A DNA stretch of 64,000 nucleotides, taken from an uncultured Ruminococcus sp. GTDB lineage: Bacteria; Bacillota; Clostridia; Oscillospirales; Ruminococcaceae. The notes under the pieces were generated by a model. The model worked only from the letters and a program-made list of their open reading frames with translations. It did no database searches and was not told the DNA's origin. Where the stretch lies: contig NZ_CAMKRR010000002.1 in assembly GCF_946415235.1 (NCBI RefSeq), positions 1 to 64,000 on the forward strand, read 5' to 3'. Shown here in pieces: positions 29,111 through 38,090 of this stretch. Made by a program: the position numbers and the translations under genes. Every line of letters starts with the position of its first letter. The stretch's first letter is position 1.

Positions 29111-30766
29111 ATGAACATTTGCAGACCCATAGCTCTTGCAGCTGCTGCGGCAGCCGCTGTTTCGGCTTTTACAGCCTGTGACAAAAAGAATAAAATGACA
29201 GCTTCCGTGCCTATAATCGTGGAGTCGGTTTCAGACCCCACCACAGAGCCGGCTACTACGCTGCCCGTGGAGACATACCCCGATTACCCCGTTACCTATC
29301 CCGAGATAGAAAAACAGACTGCGGGAAATCTCTACGAAGCAGAAAACGGCGAGCTCAAGGGCGGTGCAAGAGCTGCCTTCGACCTTCCCGAATTCAGCGG
29401 AGACGGCTATGTAACAGGCTTCGGCGGCGAGGGAAAGGCTTCTGTTGCCTTCGATATAGATGTTCCCACAAATCAGCACTACGACCTGTCATTCAATATA
29501 TCTTCGGAAAAGGCAGTTGACTGCCGTATAACTCTCGGCGGACAGCAGCTCACGGTATTCAAGACCAACGACAGCGGAAAATTCACTTATATCACCCTTT
29601 ACGGAGTATTCCTCACAAAGGGTATGCAGAAGCTTGAAATTACTCCCGAAAACGGCGATATGTGCCTTGATTACCTGAAAATAGAGAACAATACCTCCCT
29701 CAGCGATATAAGCTACGACGCAAAGGGCGAGCTGGTAAACAAGAATGCGGGCGAGTCCGCAAAGGAGCTCATGAGCTTCCTCTCCGAAAACTACGGAAAG
29801 CACATGATAACGGGTCAGTACGCCTCAGGGGGCGGCAGCTCCGAGCTCGACCTGATATACCGCACTACAGGCAAATATCCTGTTATACGCTTCTCGAACA
29901 CAGATGTTCCCGATGAGAGCTTCGACGAGAGCTTCAAAGAGATAGACGCGGCGGCGGAATGGTACTTAAACGGCGGTATTTCCTGCCTTAGCTGGTACTG
30001 GAGCTCTCCCTCCGACACAAAGAGCAGTATCCACACGGAGGAGACCGATTTCGATATTTCCAAAGCCGTCACATCGCAGAAGCTTGCAGAGCTCACGGAA
30101 GAGGAGATACGCGAACTTTACAGCAAGGGAGATATTTCCAGGGAATGTTACGGTATAATACTTGACATAGACAATATGGCAGGACAGCTCACCTCACTGA
30201 AAAACCGCGGAGTACCCGTGCTGTGGAGACCTCTCCCCGAAGGCTGCGGAAACTGGTTCTGGTGGGGCGCAAAGGGCGAAAAGCCCTACAAATGGCTGTG
30301 GCAGTTGATATATGACCGCTTCACCAAGTACTTTGAGCTGGACAACCTTATATGGGTATGGAACGGTCAGAGCGAAAGCTCCATGGTGGACAGGCGTACT
30401 TTTGATATAGCCTCCGTTGACCTCTACCTCAGCAGCGAAAAGGACTACGGTCACAGATATTACGAGGAATTCGCAGCTGTTCAGAAATTCGTGGGCACAG
30501 ACAAGATCCTTGCCATAAGCGAATGCGGAAGCGTTCCCGATATGGACGCCGCTTTCAGAGACAACGCTGTATGGTCCTTCTTCGGGGTGTGGTACGGCAA
30601 GTACGTTCAGACCGCGGACGGCGAATACAACGAGGAATTTACTGGAAAGGACGCTCTCATAAGAGCATATAACTCCGACGGAGCCCTTACTCTTGACGAA
30701 TACAGAAAGCTCAGGGGCTTTGATGAGCCCGAAACGGAAGAAAAAAAGGAGGAAAAAGATGAATGA
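29111..30766 (+). CDS. Lipoprotein GH26 beta-mannanase with CBM35-like N-terminal domain
   Basis: VSAFTAC lipobox; YEAENGELKGGARA CBM35-like; MITGQYASGG...LSWYWSSP...VLWRPLPEGCGNWFWWGAKGEKPYKWLWQLIYDRFT GH26. Confidence 0.9.
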   Translation: MNICRPIALAAAAAAAVSAFTACDKKNKMTASVPIIVESVSDPTTEPATTLPVETYPDYPVTYPEIEKQTAGNLYEAENGELKGGARAAFDLPEFSGDGYVTGFGGEGKASVAFDIDVPTNQHYDLSFNISSEKAVDCRITLGGQQLTVFKTNDSGKFTYITLYGVFLTKGMQKLEITPENGDMCLDYLKIENNTSLSDISYDAKGELVNKNAGESAKELMSFLSENYGKHMITGQYASGGGSSELDLIYRTTGKYPVIRFSNTDVPDESFDESFKEIDAAAEWYLNGGISCLSWYWSSPSDTKSSIHTEETDFDISKAVTSQKLAELTEEEIRELYSKGDISRECYGIILDIDNMAGQLTSLKNRGVPVLWRPLPEGCGNWFWWGAKGEKPYKWLWQLIYDRFTKYFELDNLIWVWNGQSESSMVDRRTFDIASVDLYLSSEKDYGHRYYEEFAAVQKFVGTDKILAISECGSVPDMDAAFRDNAVWSFFGVWYGKYVQTADGEYNEEFTGKDALIRAYNSDGALTLDEYRKLRGFDEPETEEKKEEKDE

Positions 30767-32066
30767 TGACCTTGTCCTCTTAAGACCCGATTCCGAAACG
30801 CAGAAAGAGCTCACGGAAAAAATGCTGAAGGAAACAGCGCGGAACGACCACGCTGCCGTAAGCTTCAAGATGTGGGACGCTCTTGTGCTAATGCCCTTTT
30901 CTCAGCCAGAGGACATATTCCTCTTCATGGAGGACGACTTCTCCATGTACAATACGGGGAACAAGTCATTCACCGAGCTCCGTATGGAAGCGCAGAGGGC
31001 TGCGGAAAAAAAGTACGCCCTAAAGAGCAATGTAACTCTTGAAAAAATATACGATATATTTGTAAAGATAAGCGGAGTCTCACCCTCTTGCAGGGAAAAG
31101 CTCATAATGAGAGAGTGCGACCTGATACACCATTTCGCCTTTCCGCGAAAAACGGGAAAGCTCCTCTTTGATGAGGCAAAGCGCTGCAATAACAAGGTGA
31201 TAGTAGTATCAGATTCCTACTACCCCCGCGACGTTGTGGTAAAGATACTCTGCGACTGCGGCTACGGAGATTACAGCTCGGTAATAATACCCTCAGAGCA
31301 GAATATCCCCGATTCGGCGGAAACAGGCTTCCTCGACGCCGTTATAAAGAAGTCGGGGCTTAACGCGGATAATATCCTTCATATAGGCGGCGACCTCACC
31401 AACGATGTGGAAGCTCCCATACGAAAGGGCATGAAGGCCCTCATGCTCCAGCCCGTACTGCCCCTTATGGTAAGATCGGGCAGGCTTCGCGGATATATCG
31501 AGGAAAAACACCTCTATGACATAGAGGAAAAGCAGTTCATGGCGCTGAGATGCTCCCTTGCACTGTATGCAGCCTACGGCTTTGACGCTCCGCAGAACAA
31601 AAAACCCAAAACCGATTTCTGCGACGACGAATACATGATGGGCTTTATCATACTCGGTCCGCTGAGCTTCATTGAAAGCTTCGAGCCGACGGAAATGCAG
31701 GCAGACCTCATAAGAGCTATGGAAAAAAACAAGAATATAATGAACGGCAAGCTCGATTTCGGGAAGATGCTGTATCATCATTTCGGAGATTTTATCGGGA
31801 AATACGGCGGCGAAGGCTGTCAGCTGGCGCTGGAATTCCTCGAAAAACACAGCTATATCGGCGACAGGAACAGGATATACCCGTTTCTTTCCGATAGCAG
31901 CAGAAAAAAATGGGGCAGGGCTGAAAGTGAGCCCAAGCTTGCCCCTGTCCATACAAAAAAAGTCAAAAAGAACGCGCTTCAGAAGCTCGCCGACAAGCTT
32001 TTCCCGCAGGGAACAAAGGTCAGAGAGATGACTGAGGGCGCTCTCACAAGAAAAAAGCGTAAATAA
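30759..32066 (+). CDS. HAD-like hydrolase domain protein
   Basis: FKMWDALVLMPFSQPEDIF, VIVVSDSYYPRDVVVKIL, ILHIGGDLTNDVEAPIRKGMKALML; overlaps the GH26 stop. Confidence 0.75.
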   Translation: MNDDLVLLRPDSETQKELTEKMLKETARNDHAAVSFKMWDALVLMPFSQPEDIFLFMEDDFSMYNTGNKSFTELRMEAQRAAEKKYALKSNVTLEKIYDIFVKISGVSPSCREKLIMRECDLIHHFAFPRKTGKLLFDEAKRCNNKVIVVSDSYYPRDVVVKILCDCGYGDYSSVIIPSEQNIPDSAETGFLDAVIKKSGLNADNILHIGGDLTNDVEAPIRKGMKALMLQPVLPLMVRSGRLRGYIEEKHLYDIEEKQFMALRCSLALYAAYGFDAPQNKKPKTDFCDDEYMMGFIILGPLSFIESFEPTEMQADLIRAMEKNKNIMNGKLDFGKMLYHHFGDFIGKYGGEGCQLALEFLEKHSYIGDRNRIYPFLSDSSRKKWGRAESEPKLAPVHTKKVKKNALQKLADKLFPQGTKVREMTEGALTRKKRK

Positions 32067-32255
32067 CAGCCTTTTTCAAACATATTCATATTTTTGCGAC
32101 GGCTGCTTTCGACGGCTTTTTATGACGGGTCTGTTTTGATACATTTCCTGCGAAAAAGTCGTGTAAAATACTAAAAAATCCCGTTGCTGCTCCTTTTGTG
32201 ATGTGATATCATTATTAAGCGGTCGAAAACCGCTGAACAAAAGGAGGTATAAAAT

Positions 32256-33011
32256 ATGAATAACAAGGTAAAAGTACTTATCGGCGACGATTCTGCCGAG
32301 ACAGGCGTAAGCGTGGCTAATAAGCTGCGCGAAAAGGGTATGTATGCGTACACAAGACGCAAGGACTGCGGCGTTATACTGGAATCCATAAAAAAAGATC
32401 CCCCCGACGCAGCCGTCCTCGATATCTCGTCACAGAACGGCGATGTTATCTCGCTTATGAAAAGTGTTAAGGAATCAGGTATAAAACCGCCTGTATTCAT
32501 CATAACATCTTCTTATGACAACGAGTTCATCGAGCGTCAGGTGACAGAGAACGGAGCTGCTAAATTCCTGCTCCGTCCGTGCAGCGCAGATGACCTTTGC
32601 AGCGCCATAAACTCGGCTCTCGGCGACAGAGTGAGCAGCCTCAGCGACGACATGGAGGTAGTTGTTACCGACATGATACATCAGCTGGGCGTTCCCGCCC
32701 ATATAAAGGGCTATCACTACCTCAGGACAGCTATTCTCTATTCCATTGAGGACAAGACCCTGCTGGACAGTGTGACAAAGCTGCTCTACCCGACAGTCGC
32801 GGATATCTACGATACCACTTCTTCCCGCGTTGAACGTGCCATACGCCACGCTATTGAGATAGCATGGGACAGAGGCAACGTTGACACATTAAATTCCTTT
32901 TTCGGCTACACCGTAGATACGGGAAAGGGAAAACCCACAAATTCGGAATTTATCGCACTTATCACGGATAAGCTCCGACTGCGCTACAAGAGCGCTCTCA
33001 GAACTCACTGA
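32256..33011 (+). CDS. Spo0A-like response regulator
   Basis: Receiver plus Spo0A_C ([30 protein letters not shown]...[31 protein letters not shown]). Confidence 0.92.
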   Translation: MNNKVKVLIGDDSAETGVSVANKLREKGMYAYTRRKDCGVILESIKKDPPDAAVLDISSQNGDVISLMKSVKESGIKPPVFIITSSYDNEFIERQVTENGAAKFLLRPCSADDLCSAINSALGDRVSSLSDDMEVVVTDMIHQLGVPAHIKGYHYLRTAILYSIEDKTLLDSVTKLLYPTVADIYDTTSSRVERAIRHAIEIAWDRGNVDTLNSFFGYTVDTGKGKPTNSEFIALITDKLRLRYKSALRTH

Positions 33012-33109
33012 TATCCGCGCAAGCTGTGATGATACCGAATAATATGCCGAAAGCGCGGCGTCTTACTTAACGCCCGCTGAAGGTAAAATTACAAAAAAGG
33101 AGAATCATC

Positions 33110-33619
33110 ATGGCTTTCAGAAAAATTGATATCAGTGAGCTTTCATTCAATCCCTTCGATAAGATAGGCAAACAATGGATGCTCCTGACAGGCGGAAACA
33201 AGGCAAAATATAATACCATGACCGCCTCATGGGGACAGCTCGGCGTTCTTTGGAACAAAAATGTGCTGACCTGTTACATCAGACCTAACCGCTATACCTA
33301 CGGGTTCATAGATAAAGACGAATGCTATACGGCAAGCTTTTTCGGTGAGGAATACAGAAAAGCTCTTTCCTTCTGCGGCTCACATTCGGGCAGAGACTGC
33401 GACAAGGCAAAAGAGACAGGACTTACTCCCGCTGAGATAGACGGCTGCATGACATTCGCAGAGGCTGAGCTCGTACTTGTATGCCGCAAGCTTTACAGCT
33501 ACGATATGCAGGAAAGCGGTTTCCTTACAGATGACGGTATCCCTGCACAGTTCTTCGGCAGTGATCCTTATCACAGAGCGTATATATCCGAGATCGTCGG
33601 AGTATACGTCAAGGAATGA
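33110..33619 (+). CDS. Flavin reductase-like (FMN-binding) family protein
   Basis: WMLLTGGNKAKYNTMTASWGQLGVLWNKNVLTCYIRPNRYTYGFID. Confidence 0.85.
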   Translation: MAFRKIDISELSFNPFDKIGKQWMLLTGGNKAKYNTMTASWGQLGVLWNKNVLTCYIRPNRYTYGFIDKDECYTASFFGEEYRKALSFCGSHSGRDCDKAKETGLTPAEIDGCMTFAEAELVLVCRKLYSYDMQESGFLTDDGIPAQFFGSDPYHRAYISEIVGVYVKE

Positions 33620-33724
33620 TATTACAGAAATATAAATAAATATAAAAGCAATAATAACTCTGTATATTTTATTTTTTGTTAACACTGAGCAAATTCCATT
33701 TATTAACTCATCGGAGGGATATTA

Positions 33725-33928
33725 ATGAAAAAAGACATATTCAAAGAAGTTGCCCGCAAAAACGGTGTGACCGAAGAAGAGGTAAGAAGCGAGATCGAAA
33801 AATCAATTGCGGAAGCCTGCAAGAATCCCAATGCTCCTATCAATAAGATCGGAAAAGGCAAAACTCCGACTCCCGAAGAAGTTATTGAGCACGTTCTCAA
33901 AGAGATCGCCAAAGCGAATATGAACTGA
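33725..33928 (+). CDS. Small conserved helical protein of unknown function
   Basis: SD GGAGGG; MKKDIFKEVARKNGVTEEEVRSEIEKSIAEACKNP...TPEEVIEHVLKEI. Confidence 0.6.
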   Translation: MKKDIFKEVARKNGVTEEEVRSEIEKSIAEACKNPNAPINKIGKGKTPTPEEVIEHVLKEIAKANMN

Positions 33929-33930
33929 AA

Positions 33931-33960
33931 AAATCACCTGTCTTAACCGGACAGGTGATT
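33931..33960. terminator. Bidirectional terminator
   Basis: AATCACCTGTC-TTAACCG-GACAGGTGATT between convergent genes. Confidence 0.7.
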
Positions 33961-34181
33961 TACTTTTTGTTAGGGTATTTTTCCTTTTTATCTGTCAGAC
34001 CGAGAATATAATCCGTACTTGTACCGTAAAGCTCTGCAAGCTTTATGATTATGCTTACGGGCACTTCACGAAGTCCGCGCTCATATTTTGAGTAAAGCGA
34101 CTGATCGCAGAAAAGGTATTCCGATACCTCGCGCTGTGTTTTATCGCTGTCCTCGCGCAGATTTCTTATCCTTACGAACAT
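33960..34181 (-). CDS. XRE-family helix-turn-helix regulator, 73 aa
   Basis: MFVRIRNLREDSDKTQREVSEYLFCDQSLYSKYERGLREVPVSIIIKLAELYGTSTDYILGLT. Confidence 0.92.
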   Translation of the reverse strand: MFVRIRNLREDSDKTQREVSEYLFCDQSLYSKYERGLREVPVSIIIKLAELYGTSTDYILGLTDKKEKYPNKK

Positions 34182-34195
34182 ATTCTCCCTCCCGT

Positions 34196-34214
34196 ATTTG
34201 TAAATTTTACAAAT
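34196..34214. promoter_or_regulatory. Operator-like 19-bp palindrome
   Basis: ATTTGTAAATTTTACAAAT, perfect around one central base. Confidence 0.6.
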
Positions 34215-34259
34215 TTCTATATTTATTATAAAACAGGAGAGGTATTCTCTAAATATTAT

Positions 34260-34274
34260 AGGACAAATAGTCCT
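34260..34274. promoter_or_regulatory. Operator-like palindrome AGGAC-N5-GTCCT
   Basis: AGGACAAATAGTCCT. Confidence 0.55.
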
Positions 34275-34282
34275 AATCTATT

Positions 34283-34301
34283 ATTTGTATAATTCACAAA
34301 T
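34283..34301. promoter_or_regulatory. Operator-like palindrome ATTTGT-N7-ACAAAT
   Basis: ATTTGTATAATTCACAAAT, same length and half-sites as 34196-34214. Confidence 0.5.
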
Positions 34302-34342
34302 ATGTTATTTGCATAAATCTAATGTAAATACTGTGGAAAGTG

Positions 34343-34371
34343 TTGACAGAAGTGTTTAAATCGGGTATAAT
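34343..34371 (+). promoter_or_regulatory. Consensus sigma70 promoter
   Basis: TTGACA-N17-TATAAT. Confidence 0.8.
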
Positions 34372-34377
34372 AGTTAA

Positions 34378-34392
34378 AGGACATATTGTCCT
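34378..34392. promoter_or_regulatory. Operator-like palindrome at expected +1
   Basis: AGGACATATTGTCCT. Confidence 0.6.
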
Positions 34393-34417
34393 ATATCTCA
34401 GCAAAGGAGCTTTAATT

Positions 34418-34783
34418 ATGAAATGTATTTTATGTGCAAAGGAATTCACCGAGCCTCCTACATGGCTTAACGAGACCAGCGCTCTGTGTCCGAAATGCGC
34501 TCAGATCACTGCAAATTACAAACAGCCTGATAATACAGCCGTTAATTTGGAAAATGAAAAAAATCAGACAGGTACGACGATACAGACAGTTGCCAAAGTG
34601 ATATGGATACTTGGAGCAATAGCAGCTGTATTAATTTTTGTTATTGTAGGGATTGAGTCATTTTTTAGTCTGATCAGCTACCTGTTCACAGTTTTTATTT
34701 CGGGGCTTATGGTATACGGTCTCGGCGAGATAATAATACTCCTCGGACAGATAAATGATAAGCTTCCGAATAAAAGAGGATAG
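34418..34783 (+). CDS. Small zinc-ribbon membrane protein
   Basis: CILCAKEF...CPKCAQ CxxC pairs, then two TM helices. Confidence 0.7.
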   Translation: MKCILCAKEFTEPPTWLNETSALCPKCAQITANYKQPDNTAVNLENEKNQTGTTIQTVAKVIWILGAIAAVLIFVIVGIESFFSLISYLFTVFISGLMVYGLGEIIILLGQINDKLPNKRG

Positions 34784-34869
34784 CATCACTCTCAACTTAA
34801 TAAAAACGCCCCCTGCCGACCGTGAGTTGTCCGCAGGGGGATTTGATTCTTATATGATCAAAAAAGACC

Positions 34870-35130
34870 TTATTCAGCAGAGTTGAGCTTCTTAGCGAGC
34901 TGTGACTTCTTTCTTGCAGCCTTGTTCTTGTGCATAAGACCCTTAGCGCAAGCCTGATCAACTCTCTTGATAGCAACCTTGATAGCCTCTGCCTTATCAG
35001 CAGCACCTGTTGCTACAGCTGTGTCAGCCTTCTTGAGGATAGTCTTGAGATTAGACTTTCTTGCCTTGTTGGCAGCAGCCTTTGTTGCATTGACCTTTAC
35101 TCTCTTCTTTGCAGACTTAATGTTTGGCAT
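34870..35130 (-). CDS. rpsT: 30S ribosomal protein S20
   Basis: MPNIKSAKKRVKVNATKAAANKARKSNLKTILKK...GLMHKNKAARKKSQLAKKLN. Confidence 0.97.
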   Translation of the reverse strand: MPNIKSAKKRVKVNATKAAANKARKSNLKTILKKADTAVATGAADKAEAIKVAIKRVDQACAKGLMHKNKAARKKSQLAKKLNSAE

Positions 35131-35357
35131 TTTGTTACACCTCCTTGAATTATGCGAACCGTATAATCGTCCGCATTTAACAGATAATAGGAGCAAACAC
35201 GGGTTAGTTCACTCCCTGACAGCTGCAACGCACAGCCGCCATACTGAGACAAATATAATTATAGCATTTTTCAACAGTATTTTCAATAGCAAAAAGTGAA
35301 ATAATCCTCAGAAATATTTTCCACAATTAAAGCATAATGCACAATATGGAGGAAAAC

Positions 35358-36203
35358 ATGGATATTCGCACAGATCTCGCACTTGAAAGCCTCTCCGCGG
35401 ACGAGCTTCCCGAGAGCGTTCACTTACAGATACGCGGCAAAGCCTTCCGCATTACAGAAATAATCATCGACGACGACAGCTGCCTTGCGTCCATAGGCAA
35501 GGGAAAGGGGCGGTACATCACCCTTGAGGGCAGCAGTCTGAGCCGATTTTCCGACGATTACCAGCTCATGGCACAGGAGCTCTCACAGGAGCTTTCCGCC
35601 CTTCTCCCCGACGGAGATGTACTTGTTGCGGGGCTCGGGAACAACGATATAACCCCCGACGCCATAGGGCCGCAGACCGCCGCAAAGGTACTTGCTACGC
35701 GGCATCTCAGCGGCGATGACGACTTCGGAGAGGAGTTTTTCACATCGCTGCGCCGTGTCAGCTCCTTTGCAGGGGGAGTCATGGGACAGACGGGTATCGA
35801 GACTGCGGAAATAGTCCGCGCCATAGCGGCAGAGCTCCGACCTGCGGCAATAATAGCCATTGACGCACTCGCCTGCACGGATATAAGCCGCCTCGGTACG
35901 ACAATACAGATAACCGACACGGGTATCTCCCCCGGGAGCGGCGTTTCAAACCAGCGGAAAGAGCTTTCGGAAAAGCTTTTCGGTATTCCAGTAATAGCCG
36001 TGGGAGTTCCCACAGTCGTGGATATGCATACCATAGTGAGAAGCCTTACGGGCAGGAAAATAAACAGGAAACTGCCCAATATGATGGTAACGCCCCGTGA
36101 TATCGACCGTCTGACCGAAAGAGCGTCACAGCTCCTTGCATTCGGCATAAACCTCGCATTGCAGCCAACTCTGACCTTTGAGGACGTAAGAGGGCTGTTT
36201 TAA
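35358..36203 (+). CDS. gpr: Spore germination protease GPR
   Basis: IRTDLALE...VLVAGLGNNDITPDAIGPQTAAKVLATRHL; divergent to rpsT as in many Firmicutes. Confidence 0.93.
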   Translation: MDIRTDLALESLSADELPESVHLQIRGKAFRITEIIIDDDSCLASIGKGKGRYITLEGSSLSRFSDDYQLMAQELSQELSALLPDGDVLVAGLGNNDITPDAIGPQTAAKVLATRHLSGDDDFGEEFFTSLRRVSSFAGGVMGQTGIETAEIVRAIAAELRPAAIIAIDALACTDISRLGTTIQITDTGISPGSGVSNQRKELSEKLFGIPVIAVGVPTVVDMHTIVRSLTGRKINRKLPNMMVTPRDIDRLTERASQLLAFGINLALQPTLTFEDVRGLF

Positions 36204-36245
36204 TGCGTAATTCGTAATTATTGTGTCGGCTTCATGTAATTATTT

Positions 36246-36271
36246 GCAGGGGACGGCGTACTCGACGTCCC
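36246..36271 (+). repeat. REP-like element (degenerate)
   Basis: GCAG-GGGACGGCG-TACT-CGACGTCCC; one stem mismatch. Confidence 0.55.
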
Positions 36272-36297
36272 TGTGACTGGCAGCGCGGGCTCCGCGC

Positions 36298-37050
36298 TTA
36301 CCACATGAATTCGACATCGGGAGCTTTTACCATTTTTATCTCGGGCTCGGGCTGAGCAAGCTGCTGCTCCTTTTCCTCTTTGAGTATAGCTTTGGCAAGC
36401 TCCTCGACTTCGACTATCTCGTGGAAGTAATCATTGACAGGCTGCAATGCCTTGAAAACCTCGGCGGTATGCTCGGCTATTTTACGGCTGAAAAGCTCCT
36501 CGGGGTCACTGACCTTGGTATACAGGCTGAGACCCTTTTTCACGAAAAAGCGCTCCAGCTCAGGCACGTGACAGGGCTTTTTACGCTTGTACTCGTCACC
36601 GCCGAGGGTCAGTCCGTACTTTTCAACAAGTTCATCTACCATGTTGACAAATGGCTCTGCGTCCTCAAGAAGTCCGCTGCGGAAGCGCTCCATGACTGCG
36701 GCTTCGGGCTTTGAGATACGGAAGCCGAACTCCGCACCCTCGGGAGAAAGCTCGAAATACAGAGTGGGAGTCTTGTTCCAGTACCATGCGTCATAGCGGA
36801 CATATATCCACATAGTATCGCGGTAGTGCAGATAGGGAGCGAAATTCTCGTCGCGGTATATCCTGCCAACCTTGTACATCATGCCGTCGGTGTCGGAAAA
36901 CGGCTCGAAAAGCTCCTCACCGAGAGCTTTCATGGGCTCGTATATCTTCTCCGTGTAGACCGCCTTCCGCGGCTCGAACCAGTCCTTATTGTTGTTATGT
37001 CTTATACCAAGCAGGAACTCCAGCGCTTCCTGCGAAAAACCTTCAAACAT
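36298..37050 (-). CDS. DUF2461-family protein
   Basis: FSQEALEFLLGIRHNNNKDWFEPRKAVYTEKIYEPMKAL. Confidence 0.85.
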   Translation of the reverse strand: MFEGFSQEALEFLLGIRHNNNKDWFEPRKAVYTEKIYEPMKALGEELFEPFSDTDGMMYKVGRIYRDENFAPYLHYRDTMWIYVRYDAWYWNKTPTLYFELSPEGAEFGFRISKPEAAVMERFRSGLLEDAEPFVNMVDELVEKYGLTLGGDEYKRKKPCHVPELERFFVKKGLSLYTKVSDPEELFSRKIAEHTAEVFKALQPVNDYFHEIVEVEELAKAILKEEKEQQLAQPEPEIKMVKAPDVEFMW

Positions 37051-37084
37051 TTATATCTCCTTCCATAAACCAAAATTTATATTT

Positions 37085-37107
37085 GTAGGGGAGGATATTA
37101 TCCGCCC
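37085..37107 (+). repeat. REP-like element
   Basis: GTAG-GGGAGGATA-T-TATCCGCCC. Confidence 0.6.
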
Positions 37108-37126
37108 GAAATTACACTTGCGCTTT

Positions 37127-37151
37127 GTAGGGGACGGCGTCTCGCCGTCCC
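37127..37151 (+). repeat. REP-like element
   Basis: GTAG-GGGACGGCG-TCT-CGCCGTCCC, perfect 9-bp stem. Confidence 0.75.
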
Positions 37152-37157
37152 ATTATA

Positions 37158-37330
37158 GGGACGCCCTCACTTGCAGGGCGTCCCTCTTCCGAAAACAATT
37201 CACTGGATTGTTTTCGGAATTCACCCTTGCGGAGCGCCTGTCGGATACGGGGCGCTGCCCCGAGCCCCGCAAGGGCTGTCAGCCCTTGACCTGACCAAAG
37301 GGTTGTGAACCCTTTGGAATCCCTTCCTTT
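37158..37330. repeat. Run of consecutive hairpins
   Basis: GGGACGCCC/GGGCGTCCC; CCGAAAACAAT/ATTGTTTTCGG; GGGGC/GCCCC; AAGGGCT/AGCCCTT; CCAAAGGGTT/AACCCTTTGG in succession. Confidence 0.65.
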
Positions 37331-37476
37331 TGGGTTGGCGTAATCAATGCGTAAATTATGATTTATTATATCACAGTTCCGGGAATTATTCAAGGAGTAA
37401 TATCATATTACCGTATTTTTACAGCAATATAGTCCTAATTTTATTTCACAGGACAGTGAAATAACTTTCAACATTG

Positions 37477-37643
37477 TGTTGAAACAGCTGTGGAGTCATA
37501 TGTTAGATTGTTGATAACTATGTTGAAAATGTGGAAAACAACGCAGAATACACTTTTTGGAAGTACTTAAAAGTTGAAAACCCTGTGGATAAACGGGGAA
37601 AATAAGTAAACAATAAAAATATGTTGTGGAAAGACACTCCACA
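37477..37643. promoter_or_regulatory. DnaA-box-like cluster outside oriC
   Basis: TGTTGAAAC, TGTGGAGTC, TGTTGATAA, TGTTGAAAA, TGTGGAAAA, TGTGGATAA (exact consensus, 37584-37592), TGTGGAAAG. Confidence 0.55.
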
Positions 37644-37671
37644 GCAATTCATTGTAAAGGATATGATTTGT

Positions 37672-38037
37672 ATGAAAAAGCTATTAGCAATATGCTCCAT
37701 ATTTTTTACAGTCTGTACAGCTCTCACGAGCTGCGGCGATAACAACAGCGGTCATTATACCGACGACGGAAACGGCACGGTCATTGACCATACGACCACG
37801 ACTGTAAAACACGAGAGCACTACTGCTGTTACTACTACGAAAGACAGCTCATTCAAGGACAGAGCTGAGGACGCTGCCGATGGCGTTGGCGAAGCAGGCA
37901 AGGATATTGTCAGCGGAGTCGGTGACGCGGGCAAGGACCTCATAGACGGAGCTAAGGACGCTGTTGACGACGTTATCGACGGCATGGACGGCGAAAAGGA
38001 AACAGCTGCTGTCACAACTCACAGAAACGACAGATAA
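37672..38037 (+). CDS. Small lipoprotein of unknown function
   Basis: MKKLLAICSIFFTVCTALTSCGDNN lipobox; repeats DAADGVGEAGKDIVSGVGDAGKDLIDGAKDAVDDVIDG. Confidence 0.7.
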   Translation: MKKLLAICSIFFTVCTALTSCGDNNSGHYTDDGNGTVIDHTTTTVKHESTTAVTTTKDSSFKDRAEDAADGVGEAGKDIVSGVGDAGKDLIDGAKDAVDDVIDGMDGEKETAAVTTHRNDR

Positions 38038-38042
38038 CTAAA

Positions 38043-38064
38043 GGCGGACATAAGTCCGCCTTTT
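38043..38064. terminator. Terminator between convergent genes
   Basis: GGCGGAC-ATAA-GTCCGCC-TTTT. Confidence 0.7.
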
Positions 38065-38090
38065 CAACATTTAAGTGTGAATTGTTGAAA

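Noticed and set aside
32100-32235. 0A-box-like GTCGAAA motifs upstream of the spo0A-like gene
   Set aside because: Only core partial matches (no TTTTGTCRAA); one lies within a short hairpin; insufficient for an autoregulation claim.
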